NCBI GenBank assembly: GCA_026745465.1
Contig: JACYXH010000216.1
Location: 2,993,501-3,057,500 of the forward strand
DNA: 64,000 nucleotides
Direction of reading: 5' to 3'
Source: Lota lota
Lineage: Eukaryota > Chordata > Actinopteri > Gadiformes > Lotidae
The notes below the pieces were generated by a model. The model worked only from the letters and a program-made list of their open reading frames with translations. It did not search any database and was not told the DNA's origin. The translations under genes were made by a program, and so were the position numbers. Positions within the stretch are counted from its first letter, which is position 1; the number at the start of each line of letters is the position of its first letter. Below are positions 1-9,365 of this stretch, piece after piece.

Positions 1-25
1 TAGCCTACTCACTTCAATATTGTGA

Positions 26-48
26 TTTCCTCCGGCAATGCACTGTAG
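26..48 (+). promoter_or_regulatory. SPH/ZNF143-like distal sequence element of U4 copy 1
   Basis: The segment reads TTTCCTCCGGCAATGCACTG and on to TAG. Its core CAATGCACTG resembles the SPH motif bound by ZNF143/Staf, which activates vertebrate snRNA genes. It lies at -224 to -202, the usual distal-element distance. The same element recurs at the same offset in all units with a 602-bp or 598-bp spacing (for example 628-650, 1744-1766, 5264-5286). It is missing from the three 514-bp units. No perfect octamer lies beside it; an octamer-like ATGCAATA occurs about 100 bp further upstream. Assigned by motif likeness and position only. Confidence 0.6.
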
Positions 49-191
49 ATCTCAGAAATTTGTTTTTCATTAAACCTCTGTTGATGTATTTAACAAATGT
101 GAGACGATATTACTTGAATAACTTCTACAGTATGTGCTATGCTCACCTAAACTAGTGCTTATCATCAAATGTTCAGAAACGGACGCATAAA

Positions 192-210
192 ACCCTTGTG
201 TAAGAGGTTG
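192..210 (+). promoter_or_regulatory. Proximal sequence element (PSE) of U4 copy 1
   Basis: ACCCTTGTGTAAGAGGTTG lies at -58 to -40 from the RNA start and resembles the human U1 PSE (ACC, GTGTGTAA, GAG spacing). This is the SNAPc-binding position of vertebrate snRNA promoters. No TATA box follows at -25, which fits RNA polymerase II rather than III. The element is unchanged in every one of the 16 copies, including those that lost the distal element. Confidence 0.7.
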
Positions 211-249
211 TTGTCAACGACAAGATGCTCTGTCAAAGGCAGTGACTTT

Positions 250-395
250 ATCTTTGCGCAGCGGCAGTATCGTAGTCTATGAGGTCTAACTGAGGCGCGA
301 TTATTGCTAGTTGAAAACTTTACCCAATACCCCGCCAAAGACGACTTGCAATATAGTCGGCAATGGCAATTTTTGACAGTTTCTAAGGAAGCTGA
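250..395 (+). ncRNA. U4 spliceosomal snRNA, copy 1
   Basis: U4 pairs with U6 in the U4/U6.U5 tri-snRNP and keeps U6 inactive until spliceosome activation. The copy aligns along its whole length with human U4. It has the 5' U6-pairing region (TTTGCGCAG), the 5' stem-loop with the 15.5K kink-turn (two GA steps around a short loop), the stem I strand (TTGCTAGT), the central stem-loop (CGACT/AGTCG), the Sm site AATTTTTGA and the terminal hairpin CAGTTTC/GAAGCTG. Length is 146 nt against about 145 in human; the extra base is after CCGCC. This copy alone has C27T, turning one kink-turn stem pair into U-G. PSE at 192-210, distal element at 26-48, 3' box at 402-413. Confidence 0.96.
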
Positions 396-401
396 TATAA
401 T

Positions 402-413
402 GTTGAAAATATC
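402..413 (+). terminator. snRNA 3' box of U4 copy 1
   Basis: GTTGAAAATATC begins 7 nt after the RNA end and resembles the vertebrate snRNA 3' box (GTTT, a short gap, then AAA with purines), which directs Integrator-dependent 3' end formation. It recurs at the same offset in 15 copies. The copy at 4890 has a changed version here (TCCAAAAAATG). Copy 16 has GTTGGAAATATC. Confidence 0.6.
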
Positions 414-851
414 TTCTATTACCACTCTCTTCGATATGAGTTAATGTTGTAGGAATTCTAAAGTGTAGTGTTTTCTTACGTTGGTATGATCTAGGCCTAC
501 TGTATGACAAACAATAGTACTACATGCAATATTAGCCCAACATAACAGTAGTAAGTCAAGTTTTAGGTAAGCAAGGCTTTCCCATATAAATGACATGGGC
601 GGTATCCTACTCACTTCATTATTGTGATTTCCTCCGGCAATGCACTGTAGATCTCAGAAATTTGTTTTTCATTAAACCTCTGTTGATGTATTTAACAAAT
701 GTGAGACGATATTACTTGAATAACTTCTACAGTATGTGCTATGCTCACCTAAACTAGTGCTTATAATCAAATGTTCAGAAACTGACACATAAAACCCTTG
801 TGTAAGAGGTTGTTGTCAACGACAAGGTGTTCTGTCAAAGGCAGTGACTTT

Positions 852-997
852 ATCTTTGCACAGCGGCAGTATCGTAGCCTATGAGGTCTAACTGAGGCGC
901 GATTATTGCTAGTTGAAAACTTTACCCAATACCCCGCCAAAGACGACTTGCAATATAGTCGGCAATGGCAATTTTTGACAGTTTCTAAGGAAGCTGA
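852..997 (+). ncRNA. U4 snRNA, copy 2 (G9A subtype)
   Basis: Full-length U4 with intact kink-turn, Sm site and terminal hairpin. Base 9 of the RNA (position 860) is A instead of G, so the 5' region reads TTTGCACAG. In the family G9 pairs with a C of U6 in U4/U6 stem II, so this copy should have an A-C mismatch there. The promoter side also has its own signature (AATCAAATG and CTGACAC upstream). PSE at 794-812, distal element at 628-650. Either a functional variant or a copy on its way to loss. Confidence 0.94.
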
Positions 998-1365
998 TAT
1001 AATGTTGAAAATATCTTCTCTTACCACTCTCTACGATACGAAATAGTGTTGTAGGAATTCTAAAGTGTAGTGTTTTCTTACGTTGGTATGATCTAGGCCT
1101 ACAGTTTGACAAACAATAGTACTACATGCAATATTAGCCCAACATAACAGTAGTAAGTCAAGTTTTAGGTAAGCAAGGCTTTCCCAAATGTTTTCCCAAG
1201 AGGCTTTCCCAAATGTGAGACGATATTACTTGAATAACTTCTACAGTATGTGCTATGCTCACCTAAACTAGTGCTTATCATCAAATGTTCAGAAACGGAC
1301 GCATAAAACCCTTGTGTAAGAGGTTGTTGTCAACGACAAGATGCTCTGTCAAAGGCAGTGACTTT

Positions 1366-1511
1366 ATCTTTGCGCAGCGGCAGTATCGTAGCCTATGAGG
1401 TCTAACTGAGGCGCGATTATTGCTAGTTGAAAACTTTACCCAATACCCCGCCAAAGACGACTTGCAATATAGTCGGCAATGGCAATTTTTGACAGTATCT
1501 AAGGAAGCTGA
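1366..1511 (+). ncRNA. U4 snRNA, copy 3 (short promoter, no distal element)
   Basis: Full-length RNA with canonical G9. The terminal hairpin carries one T-to-A change (CAGTATC/GAAGCTG), leaving an A-A mismatch. The unit is 514 bp: 88 bp including the SPH-like element are gone, and the join lies between two copies of GGCTTTCCCAAATGT near 1181-1217. The PSE at 1308-1326 is intact. Transcription would depend on the PSE alone or on a neighbour's distal element. Confidence 0.93.
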
Positions 1512-1967
1512 TATAATGTTGAAAATATCTTCTCTTACCACTCTCTACGACATAAATTAATGTTGTAGGAATTCTGAAATTTACTGCTTTCTTATGTTGG
1601 TATGATCTAGGCCTAATGTTTGATATACAATAGTACTACATGCAATATTAGGCCAACATAACAGTAGTAAGTCAAGTTTTAGGTAAGCAAGGCTTTCCCA
1701 TATTAATGACATGGGCGGTAGCCTACTCACTTCATTATTGTGATTTCCTCCGGCAATGCACTGTAGATCTCAGAAATTAGTTTTTCATTAAACCTCTGTT
1801 GATGTATTAAACAAATGTGAGACGATATTACTTGAATAACTTCTACAGTATGTGCTATGCTCACCTAAACTAGTGCTTATCATCAAATGTTCAGAAACGG
1901 ACGCATAAAACCCTTGTGTAAGAGGTTGTTGTCAACGACAAGATGCTCTGTCAAAGGCAGTGACTTT

Positions 1968-2113
1968 ATCTTTGCGCAGCGGCAGTATCGTAGCCTATGA
2001 GGTCTAACTGAGGCGTGATTATTGCTAGTTGAAAACTTTACCCAATACCCCGCCAAAGACGACTTGCAATATAGTCGGCAATGGCAATTTTTGACAGTTT
2101 CTAAGGAAGCTGA
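1968..2113 (+). ncRNA. U4 snRNA, copy 4
   Basis: Full-length U4 with canonical G9. The 5' stem-loop closing strand is GTGAT rather than GCGAT, which turns a G-C pair into G-U. PSE at 1910-1928 and distal element at 1744-1766 are intact, and the 3' box is at 2120-2131. This form of the RNA is the commonest in the array (copies 4, 6, 7, 9, 11-13, 15, 16 share GTGAT). Confidence 0.95.
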
Positions 2114-2569
2114 TATAATGTTGAAAATATCTTCTATTACCACTCTCTACGATATGAATTAATGTTGTAGGAATTCTAAAGTGTAGTGTTTTCTTACGTT
2201 GGTATGATCTAGGCCTACTGTATGACAAACAATAGTACTACATGCAATATTAGCCCAACATAACAGTAGTAAGTCAAGTTTTAGGTAAGCAAGGCTTTCC
2301 CATATAAATGACATGGGCGGTATCCTACTCACTTCATTATTGTGATTTCCTCCGGCAATGCACTGTAGATCTCAGAAATTTGTTTTTCATTAAACCTCTG
2401 TTGATGTATTTAACAAATGTGAGACGATATTACTTGAATAACTTCTACAGTATGTGCTATGCTCACCTAAACTAGTGCTTATAATCAAATGTTCAGAAAC
2501 TGACACATAAAACCCTTGTGTAAGAGGTTGTTGTCAACGACAAGGTGTTCTGTCAAAGGCAGTGACTTT

Positions 2570-2715
2570 ATCTTTGCACAGCGGCAGTATCGTAGCCTAT
2601 GAGGTCTAACTGAGGCGCGATTATTGCTAGTTGAAAACTTTACCCAATACCCCGCCAAAGACGACTTGCAATATAGTCGGCAATGGCAATTTTTGACAGT
2701 TTCTAAGGAAGCTGA
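2570..2715 (+). ncRNA. U4 snRNA, copy 5 (G9A subtype, chimeric unit)
   Basis: The upstream half and the RNA match the G9A subtype (copies 2, 8, 14), with A at base 9. The 3' flank, however, matches the flank of copy 3 (ACGACATAAATTAATG and ATTTACTGC) instead of the flank of the other G9A copies. That mixed state suggests a crossover or gene conversion within or just after the RNA. PSE at 2512-2530, distal element at 2346-2368. Confidence 0.94.
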
Positions 2716-3171
2716 TATAATGTTGAAAATATCTTCTCTTACCACTCTCTACGACATAAATTAATGTTGTAGGAATTCTGAAATTTACTGCTTTCTTACG
2801 TTGGTATGATCTACGCCTAATGTTTGATATACAATAGTACTACATGCAATATTAGGCCAACATAACAGTAGTAAGTCAAGTTTTAGGTAAGCAAGGCTTT
2901 CCCATATTAATGACATGGGCGGTAGCCTACTCACTTCATTATTGTGATTTCCTCCGGCAATGCACTGTAGATCTCAGAAATTTGTTTTTCATTAAACCTC
3001 TGTTGATGTATTTAACAAATGTGAGACCATATTACTTGAATAACTTCTACAGTATGTGCTATGCTCACCTAAACTAGTGCTTATCATCAAATGTTCAGAA
3101 ACGGACGCATAAAACCCTTGTGTAAGAGGTTGTTGTCAACGACAAGATGCTCTGTCAAAGGCAGTGACTTT

Positions 3172-3317
3172 ATCTTTGCGCAGCGGCAGTATCGTAGCCT
3201 ATGAGGTCTAACTGAGGCGTGATTATTGCTAGTTGAAAACTTTACCCAATACCCCGCCAAAGACGATTTGCAATATAGTCGGCAATGGCAATTTTTGACA
3301 GTTTCTAAGGAAGCTGA
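3172..3317 (+). ncRNA. U4 snRNA, copy 6
   Basis: Full-length, canonical G9, GTGAT form. It has one C-to-T change in the central stem-loop (CGATTTGCAATATAGTCG), giving a U-G wobble that keeps the stem. The same change is in copy 12, exactly one higher-order period (3520 bp) downstream. PSE at 3114-3132, distal element at 2948-2970. Confidence 0.95.
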
Positions 3318-3773
3318 TATAATGTTGAAAATATCTTCTATTACCACTCTCTACGATATGAATTAATGTTGTAGGAATTCTAAAGTGTAGTGTTTTCTTA
3401 CGTTGGTATGATCTAGGTCTACTGTTTGACAAACAATAGTACTACATGCAATATTAGCCCAACATAACAGTAGTAAGTCAAGTTTTAGGTAGGCAAGGCT
3501 TTCCCATATTAATGACATGGGCGGTAGCCTACTCACTTCATTATTGTGATTTCCTCCGGCAATGCACTGTAGATCTCAGAAATTTGTTTTTCATAAAACC
3601 TCTGTTGATGTATTTAACAAATGTGAGACGATATTACTTGAATAACTTCTACAGTATGTGCTATGCTCACCTAAACTAGTGCTTATCATCAAATGTTCAG
3701 AAACGGACGCATAAAACCCTTGTGTAAGAGGTTGTTGTCAACGACAAGATGCTCTGTCAAAGGCAGTGACTTT

Positions 3774-3919
3774 ATCTTTGCGCAGCGGCAGTATCGTAGC
3801 CTATGAGGTCTAACTGAGGCGTGATTATTGCTAGTTGAAAACTTTACCCAATACCCCGCCAAAGACGACTTGCAATATAGTCGGCAATGGCAATTTTTGA
3901 CAGTTTCTAAGGAAGCTGA
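3774..3919 (+). ncRNA. U4 snRNA, copy 7
   Basis: Full-length, canonical G9, GTGAT form, all structural elements present. Its place in the six-unit higher-order repeat corresponds to copies 1 and 13. PSE at 3716-3734, distal element at 3550-3572, 3' box at 3926-3937. Confidence 0.95.
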
Positions 3920-4375
3920 TATAATGTTGAAAATATCTTCTATTACCACTCTCTACGATATGAATTAATGTTGTAGGAATTCTAAAGTGTAGTGTTTTCT
4001 TACGTTGGTATGATCTAGGCCTACTGTATGACAAACAATAGTACTACATGCAATATTAGCCCAACATAACAGTAGTAAGTCAAGTTTTAGGTAAGCAAGG
4101 CTTTCCCATATAAATGACATGGGCGGTATCCTACTCACTTCATTATTGTGATTTCCTCCGGCAATGCACTGTAGATCTCAGAAATTTGTTTTTCATTAAA
4201 CCTCTGTTGATGTATTTAACAAATGTGAGACGATATTACTTGAATAACTTCTACAGTATGTGCTATGCTCACCTAAACTAGTGCTTATAATCAAATGTTC
4301 AGAAACTGACACATAAAACCCTTGTGTAAGAGGTTGTTGTCAACGACAAGGTGTTCTGTCAAAGGCAGTGACTTT

Positions 4376-4521
4376 ATCTTTGCACAGCGGCAGTATCGTA
4401 GCCTATGAGGTCTAACTGAGGCGCGATTATTGCTAGTTGAAAACTTTACCCAATACCCCGCCAAAGACGACTTTCAATATAGTCGGCAATGGCAATTTTT
4501 GACAGTTTCTAAGGAAGCTGA
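4376..4521 (+). ncRNA. U4 snRNA, copy 8 (G9A subtype)
   Basis: A at base 9 as in copies 2, 5 and 14. It also has a private G-to-T change in the loop of the central stem-loop (CGACTTTCAATATAGTCG), which leaves the stem intact. PSE at 4318-4336, distal element at 4152-4174. The next unit is again the short 514-bp form, as after copies 2 and 14. Confidence 0.94.
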
Positions 4522-4889
4522 TATAATGTTGAAAATATCTTCTCTTACCACTCTCTACGATACGAATTAATGTTGTAGGAATTCTAAAGTGTAGTGTTTT
4601 CTTACGTTGGTATGATCTAGGCCTACAGTTTGACAAACAATAGTACTACATGCAATATTAGCCCAACATAACAGTAGTAAGTCAAGTTTTAGGTAAGCAA
4701 GGCTTTCCCAAATGTTTTCCCAAGAGGCTTTCCCAAATGTGAGACGATATTACTTGAATAACTTCTACAGTATGTGCTATGCTCACCTAAACTAGTGCTT
4801 ATAATCAAATTTTCAGAAACGTACGCATAAAACCCTTGTGTAAGAGGTTGTTGTCAACGACAAGACGCTCTGTCAAAGGAAGTGACTTT

Positions 4890-5035
4890 ATCTTTGCGCA
4901 GCGGCAGTATCGTAGCCTATGAGGTCTAACTGAGGCGTGATTATTGCTAGTTGAAAACTTTACCCAATACCCCGCCAAAGACGACTTGCAATATAGTCGG
5001 CAATGGCAATTTTTGACAGTTTCGAAGGAGACTGA
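4890..5035 (+). ncRNA. U4 snRNA, copy 9 (divergent, short promoter)
   Basis: The most divergent full-length copy. The terminal hairpin reads CAGTTTC, GAAG loop, GAGACTG and still pairs, with the base differences falling in pairing-compatible places. The 3' flank is changed (TCCAAAAAATG in place of the usual 3' box), so 3' end formation could be altered. It is preceded by a 514-bp unit without the SPH-like element; the PSE at 4832-4850 is intact. G9 is canonical and the kink-turn and Sm site are intact. Confidence 0.92.
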
Positions 5036-5487
5036 TATAATGTCCAAAAAATGTTTTAGTTTCTCTACCCTTCGGATGTATGTTGTAGAGACTCTGAAAT
5101 GTACTGTTTTCTTATGTTGGTATGATCTAGGCCTACTGTTTGATGAAAAATAGTACTACATGCAATATTAGCACAACATAACAGTAGTAAGTCAAGTTTT
5201 AGGTAAGCTAGGCTTTCCCATATTAATGACATGGGCGTTAGCCTACTCACTTCATTATTGTGATTTCCTCCGGCAATGCACTGTAGATCTCAGATATTTG
5301 TTTTTCATTAAACCTCTGCTGATGTATTTAACAAATGTGAGACAATATTATTTAAGTAACTACTACATTATCCGCTATACTAAACTAAAGTAGTGCTTAT
5401 AATCAAATGTTCAGAAACGTACGCATAAAACCCTTGTGTAAGAGGTTGTTGTCAACTACAAGGTGTTCTGTCAAAGGCCGTGACTTT

Positions 5488-5633
5488 ATCTTTGCGCAGC
5501 GGCAGTATCGTAGCCTATGAGGTTTAACTGAGGCGCGATTATTGCTAGTTGAAAACTTTACCCAATACCCCGCCAAAGACGACTTGCAATATAGTCGGCA
5601 ATGGCAATTTTTGACAGTTTCTAAGGAAGCTGA
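5488..5633 (+). ncRNA. U4 snRNA, copy 10
   Basis: Full-length, canonical G9, GCGAT form, with TTTAAC rather than TCTAAC in the kink-turn loop. The spacer just upstream (about 5290-5400) has many private changes and the unit is 598 bp, 4 bp short. PSE at 5430-5448 and distal element at 5264-5286 are intact. Together with copy 9 it marks an older, less homogenised stretch in the middle of the array. Confidence 0.94.
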
Positions 5634-6089
5634 TATAATGTTGAAAATATCTTCTCTTACCACTCTCTACGACATAAATTAATGTTGTAGGAATTCTGAA
5701 ATTTACTGCTTTCTTACGTTGGTATGATCTAGGCCTAATGTTTGATATACAATAGTACTACATGCAATATTAGGCCAACATAACAGTAGTAAGTCAAGTT
5801 GTAGGTAAGCAAGGCTTTCCCATATTAATGACATGGGCGGTAGCCTACTCACTTCATTATTGTGATTTCCTCCGGCAATGCACTGTAGATCTCAGAAATT
5901 TGTTTTTCATTAAACCTCTGTTGATGTATTTAACAAATGTGAGACGATATTACTTGAATAACTTCTACAGTATGTGCTATGCTCACCTAAACTAGTGCTT
6001 ATCATCAAATGTTCAGAAACGGACGCATAAAACCCTTGTGTAAGAGGTTGTTGTCAACGACAAGATGCTCTGTCAAAGGCAGTGACTTT

Positions 6090-6235
6090 ATCTTTGCGCA
6101 GCGGCAGTATCGTAGCCTATGAGGTCTAACTGAGGCGTGATTATTGCTAGTTGAAAACTTTACCCAATACCCCGCCAAAGACGACTTGCAATATAGTCGG
6201 CAATGGCAATTTTTGACAGTTTCTAAGGAAGCTGA
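6090..6235 (+). ncRNA. U4 snRNA, copy 11
   Basis: Full-length, canonical G9, GTGAT form, no private change noticed in the RNA. Nearly identical to copies 4 and 7 across gene and spacer. PSE at 6032-6050, distal element at 5866-5888. Confidence 0.95.
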
Positions 6236-6691
6236 TATAATGTTGAAAATATCTTCTATTACCACTCTCTACGATATGAATTAATGTTGTAGGAATTCTA
6301 AAGTGTAGTGTTTTCTTACGTTGGTATGATCTAGGCCTACTGTTTGACAAACAATAGTACTACATGCAATATTAGCCCAACATAACAGTAGTAAGTCTAG
6401 TTTTAGGTAAGCAAGGCTTTCCCATATTAATGACATGGGCGGTAGCCTACTCACTTCATTATTGTGATTTCCTCCGGCAATGCACTGTAGATCTCAGAAA
6501 TTTGTTTTTCATAAAACCTCTGTTGATGTATTTAACAAATGTGAGACGATATAACTTGAATAACTTCTACAGTATGTGCTATGCTCACCTAAACTAGTGC
6601 TTATCATCAAATGTTCAGAAACGGACGCATAAAACCCTTGTGTAAGAGGTTGTTGTCAACGACAAGATGCTCTGTCAAAGGCAGTGACTTT

Positions 6692-6837
6692 ATCTTTGCG
6701 CAGCGGCAGTATCGTAGCCTATGAGGTCTAACTGAGGCGTGATTATTGCTAGTTGAAAACTTTACCCAATACCCCGCCAAAGACGATTTGCAATATAGTC
6801 GGCAATGGCAATTTTTGACAGTTTCTAAGGAAGCTGA
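6692..6837 (+). ncRNA. U4 snRNA, copy 12
   Basis: Shares with copy 6 the C-to-T change in the central stem-loop, placed exactly 3520 bp downstream of it. Both preceding spacers also share CATAAAACC where most copies have CATTAAACC. Full-length, canonical G9. PSE at 6634-6652, distal element at 6468-6490. Confidence 0.95.
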
Positions 6838-7293
6838 TATAATGTTGAAAATATCTTCTATTACCACTCTCTACGATATGAATTAATGTTGTAGGAATTC
6901 TAAAGTGTAGTGTTTTCTTACGTTGGTATGATCTAGGCCTACTGTTTGACAAACAATAGTACTACATGCAATATTAGCCCAGCATAACAGTAGTAAGTCT
7001 AGTTTTAGGTAAGCAAGGCTTTCCCATATTAATGACATGGGCGGTAGCCTACTCACTTCATTATTGTGATTTCCTCCGGCAATGCACTGTAGATCTCAGA
7101 AATTTGTTTTTCATTAAACCTCTGTTGATGTATTTAACAAATGTGAGACGATATTACTTGAATAACTTCTACAGTATGTGCTATGCTCACCTAAACTAGT
7201 GCTTATCATCAAATGTTCAGAAACGGACGCATAAAACCCTTGTGTAAGAGGTTGTTGTCAACGACAAGATGCTCTGCCAAAGGCAGTGACTTT

Positions 7294-7439
7294 ATCTTTG
7301 CGCAGCGGCAGTATCGTAGCCTATGAGGTCTAACTGAGGCGTGATTATTGCTAGTTAAAAACTTTACCCAATACCCCGCCAAAGACGACTTGCAATATAG
7401 TCGGCAATGGCAATTTTTGACAGTTTCTAAGGAAGCTGA
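7294..7439 (+). ncRNA. U4 snRNA, copy 13 (G64A)
   Basis: Full-length, canonical G9, GTGAT form, with a private G-to-A change at base 64 (TAGTTAAAAAC). In human U4 this is the single-stranded stretch after stem I, inside the region (about n.62-79) where de novo RNU4-2 variants cause disease. Whether this copy is used cannot be told. PSE at 7236-7254, distal element at 7070-7092. Its place in the higher-order repeat matches copies 1 and 7. Confidence 0.94.
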
Positions 7440-7895
7440 TATAATGTTGAAAATATCTTCTATTACCATTCTCTTCGATATGAATTAATGTTGTAGGAAT
7501 TCTAAAGTGTAGTGTTTTCTTACGTTGGTATGATCTAGGCCTACTGTATGACAAACAATAGTACTACATGCAATATTAGCCCAACATAACAGTAGTAAGT
7601 CAAGTTTTAGGTAAGCAAGGCTTTCCCATATAAATGACATGGGCGGTATCCTACTCACTTCATTATTGTGATTTCCTCCGGCAATGCACTGTAGATCTCA
7701 GAAATTTGTTTTTCATTAAACCTCTGTTGATGTATTTAACAAATGTGAGACGATATTACTTGAATAACTTCTACAGTATGTGCTATGCTCACCTAAACTA
7801 GTGCTTATAATCAAATGTTCAGAAACTGACACATAAAACCCTTGTGTAAGAGGTTGTTGTCAACGACAAGGTGTTCTGTCAAAGGCAGTGACTTT

Positions 7896-8041
7896 ATCTT
7901 TGCACAGCGGCAGTATCGTAGCCTATGAGGTCTAACTGAGGCGCGATTATTGCTAGTTGAAAACTTTACCCAATACCCCGCCAAAGACGACTTGCAATAT
8001 AGTCGGCAATGGCAATTTTTGACAGTTTCTAAGGAAGCTGA
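7896..8041 (+). ncRNA. U4 snRNA, copy 14 (G9A subtype)
   Basis: A at base 9, with the same upstream signature as copies 2, 5 and 8. Its 3' flank matches copy 2 (ACGATACGAAATAG), 7044 bp away, which is two higher-order periods. PSE at 7838-7856, distal element at 7672-7694. Followed by the short 514-bp unit. Confidence 0.94.
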
Positions 8042-8409
8042 TATAATGTTGAAAATATCTTCTATTACCACTCTCTACGATACGAAATAGTGTTGTAGGA
8101 ATTCTAAAGTGTAGTGTTTTCTTACGTTGGTATGATCTAGGCCTACAGTTTGACAAACAATAGTACTACATGCAATATTAGCCCAACATAACAGTAGTAA
8201 GTCAAGTTTTAGGTAAGCAAGGCTTTCCCAAATGTTTTCCCAAGAGGCTTTCCCAAATGTGAGACGATATTACTTGAATAACTTCTACAGTATGTGCTAT
8301 GCTCACCTAAACTAGTGCTTATCATCAAATGTTCAGAAACGGACGCATAAAACCCTTGTGTAAGAGGTTGTTGTCAACGACAAGATGCTCTGTCAAAGGC
8401 AGTGACTTT

Positions 8410-8555
8410 ATCTTTGCGCAGCGGCAGTATCGTAGCCTATGAGGTCTAACTGAGGCGTGATTATTGCTAGTTGAAAACTTTACCCAATACCCCGCCAAAG
8501 ACGACTTGCAATATAGTCGGCAATGGCAATTTTTGACAGTTTCTAAGGAAGCTGA
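8410..8555 (+). ncRNA. U4 snRNA, copy 15 (short promoter, no distal element)
   Basis: Full-length, canonical G9, GTGAT form, terminal hairpin intact. It sits in the third 514-bp unit, with the same deletion join (near 8221-8260) as copies 3 and 9, so one deleted unit was evidently copied with the higher-order repeat. PSE at 8352-8370 intact. Confidence 0.94.
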
Positions 8556-9011
8556 TATAATGTTGAAAATATCTTCTCTTACCACTCTCTACGACATAAA
8601 TTAACGTTGTAGGAATTCTGAAATGTACTGCTTTCTTACGTTGGTATGATCTAGGCCTAATGTTTGATATACAATAGTACTACATGCAATATTAGGCCAA
8701 CATAACAGTAGTAAGTCAAGTTTTAGGTAAGCAAGGCTTTCCCATATTAATGACATGGGCGGTAGCCTACTCACTTCAATATTGTGATTTCCTCCGGCAA
8801 TGCACTGTAGATCTCAGAAATTTGTTTTTCATTAAACCTCTGTTGATGTATTTAACAAATGTGAGACGATATTACTTGAATAACTTCTACAGTATGTGCT
8901 ATGCTCACCTAAACTAGTGCTTATCATCAAATGTTCAGAAACGGACGCATAAAACCCTTGTGTAAGAGGTTGTTGTCAACGACAAGATGCTCTGTCAAAG
9001 GCAGTGACTTT

Positions 9012-9157
9012 ATCTTTGCGCAGCGGCAGTATCGTAGCCTATGAGGTCTAACTGAGGCGTGATTATTGCTAGTTGAAAACTTTACCCAATACCCCGCCAA
9101 AGACGACTTGCAATATAGTCGGCAATGGCAATTTTTGACAGTTTCTAAGGAAGCTGA
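9012..9157 (+). ncRNA. U4 snRNA, copy 16 (last complete copy)
   Basis: Full-length, canonical G9, GTGAT form. PSE at 8954-8972, distal element at 8788-8810. The 3' flank follows the array consensus only to about 9195, with GTTGGAAATATC as 3' box, and then turns into the decayed terminal copy. So the array boundary lies about 40 bp past this RNA. Confidence 0.95.
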
Positions 9158-9285
9158 TATAATGTTGGAAATATCTTCTCTTACCACTCTCTACATATGC
9201 GTTCATGTTGTAGTGGTGAGTGTATTTATTCAGCATACAACCTTCGTGTATCACCACTAGATGCTCTTTCAATCACTATTCCATT

Positions 9286-9365
9286 ATCCTTGCGCAGCGG
9301 CAGTATCGTAGCCTATGGTGTCTAACCGTCCATTTCTGCTATTTGAAAATTGTACCCAAACGGAT
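9286..9365 (+). pseudogene. Decayed U4 copy at the array edge
   Basis: The first 41 bp (9286-9326) match U4 closely through GCGCAGCGGCAGTATCGTAG, then the kink-turn GAGG becomes GGTG. After that only scattered likeness remains (TTTGAAAATTGTACCCAAA near 9341-9359). The Sm site and the terminal hairpin are not recognisable. A degraded PSE-like stretch (AACCTTCGTGTATCACCAC) lies upstream at about 9239-9257. It is an old edge unit no longer reached by homogenisation. Confidence 0.85.

Noticed and set aside
165-9272. Repeated minus-strand frames of 67 and 86 codons in every unit of the array
   Set aside because: They are antisense readings of the U4 RNA and its spacer, kept open only because the units are near-identical. 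They have no domain and no start context, and the changes between copies follow RNA structure, not codons.
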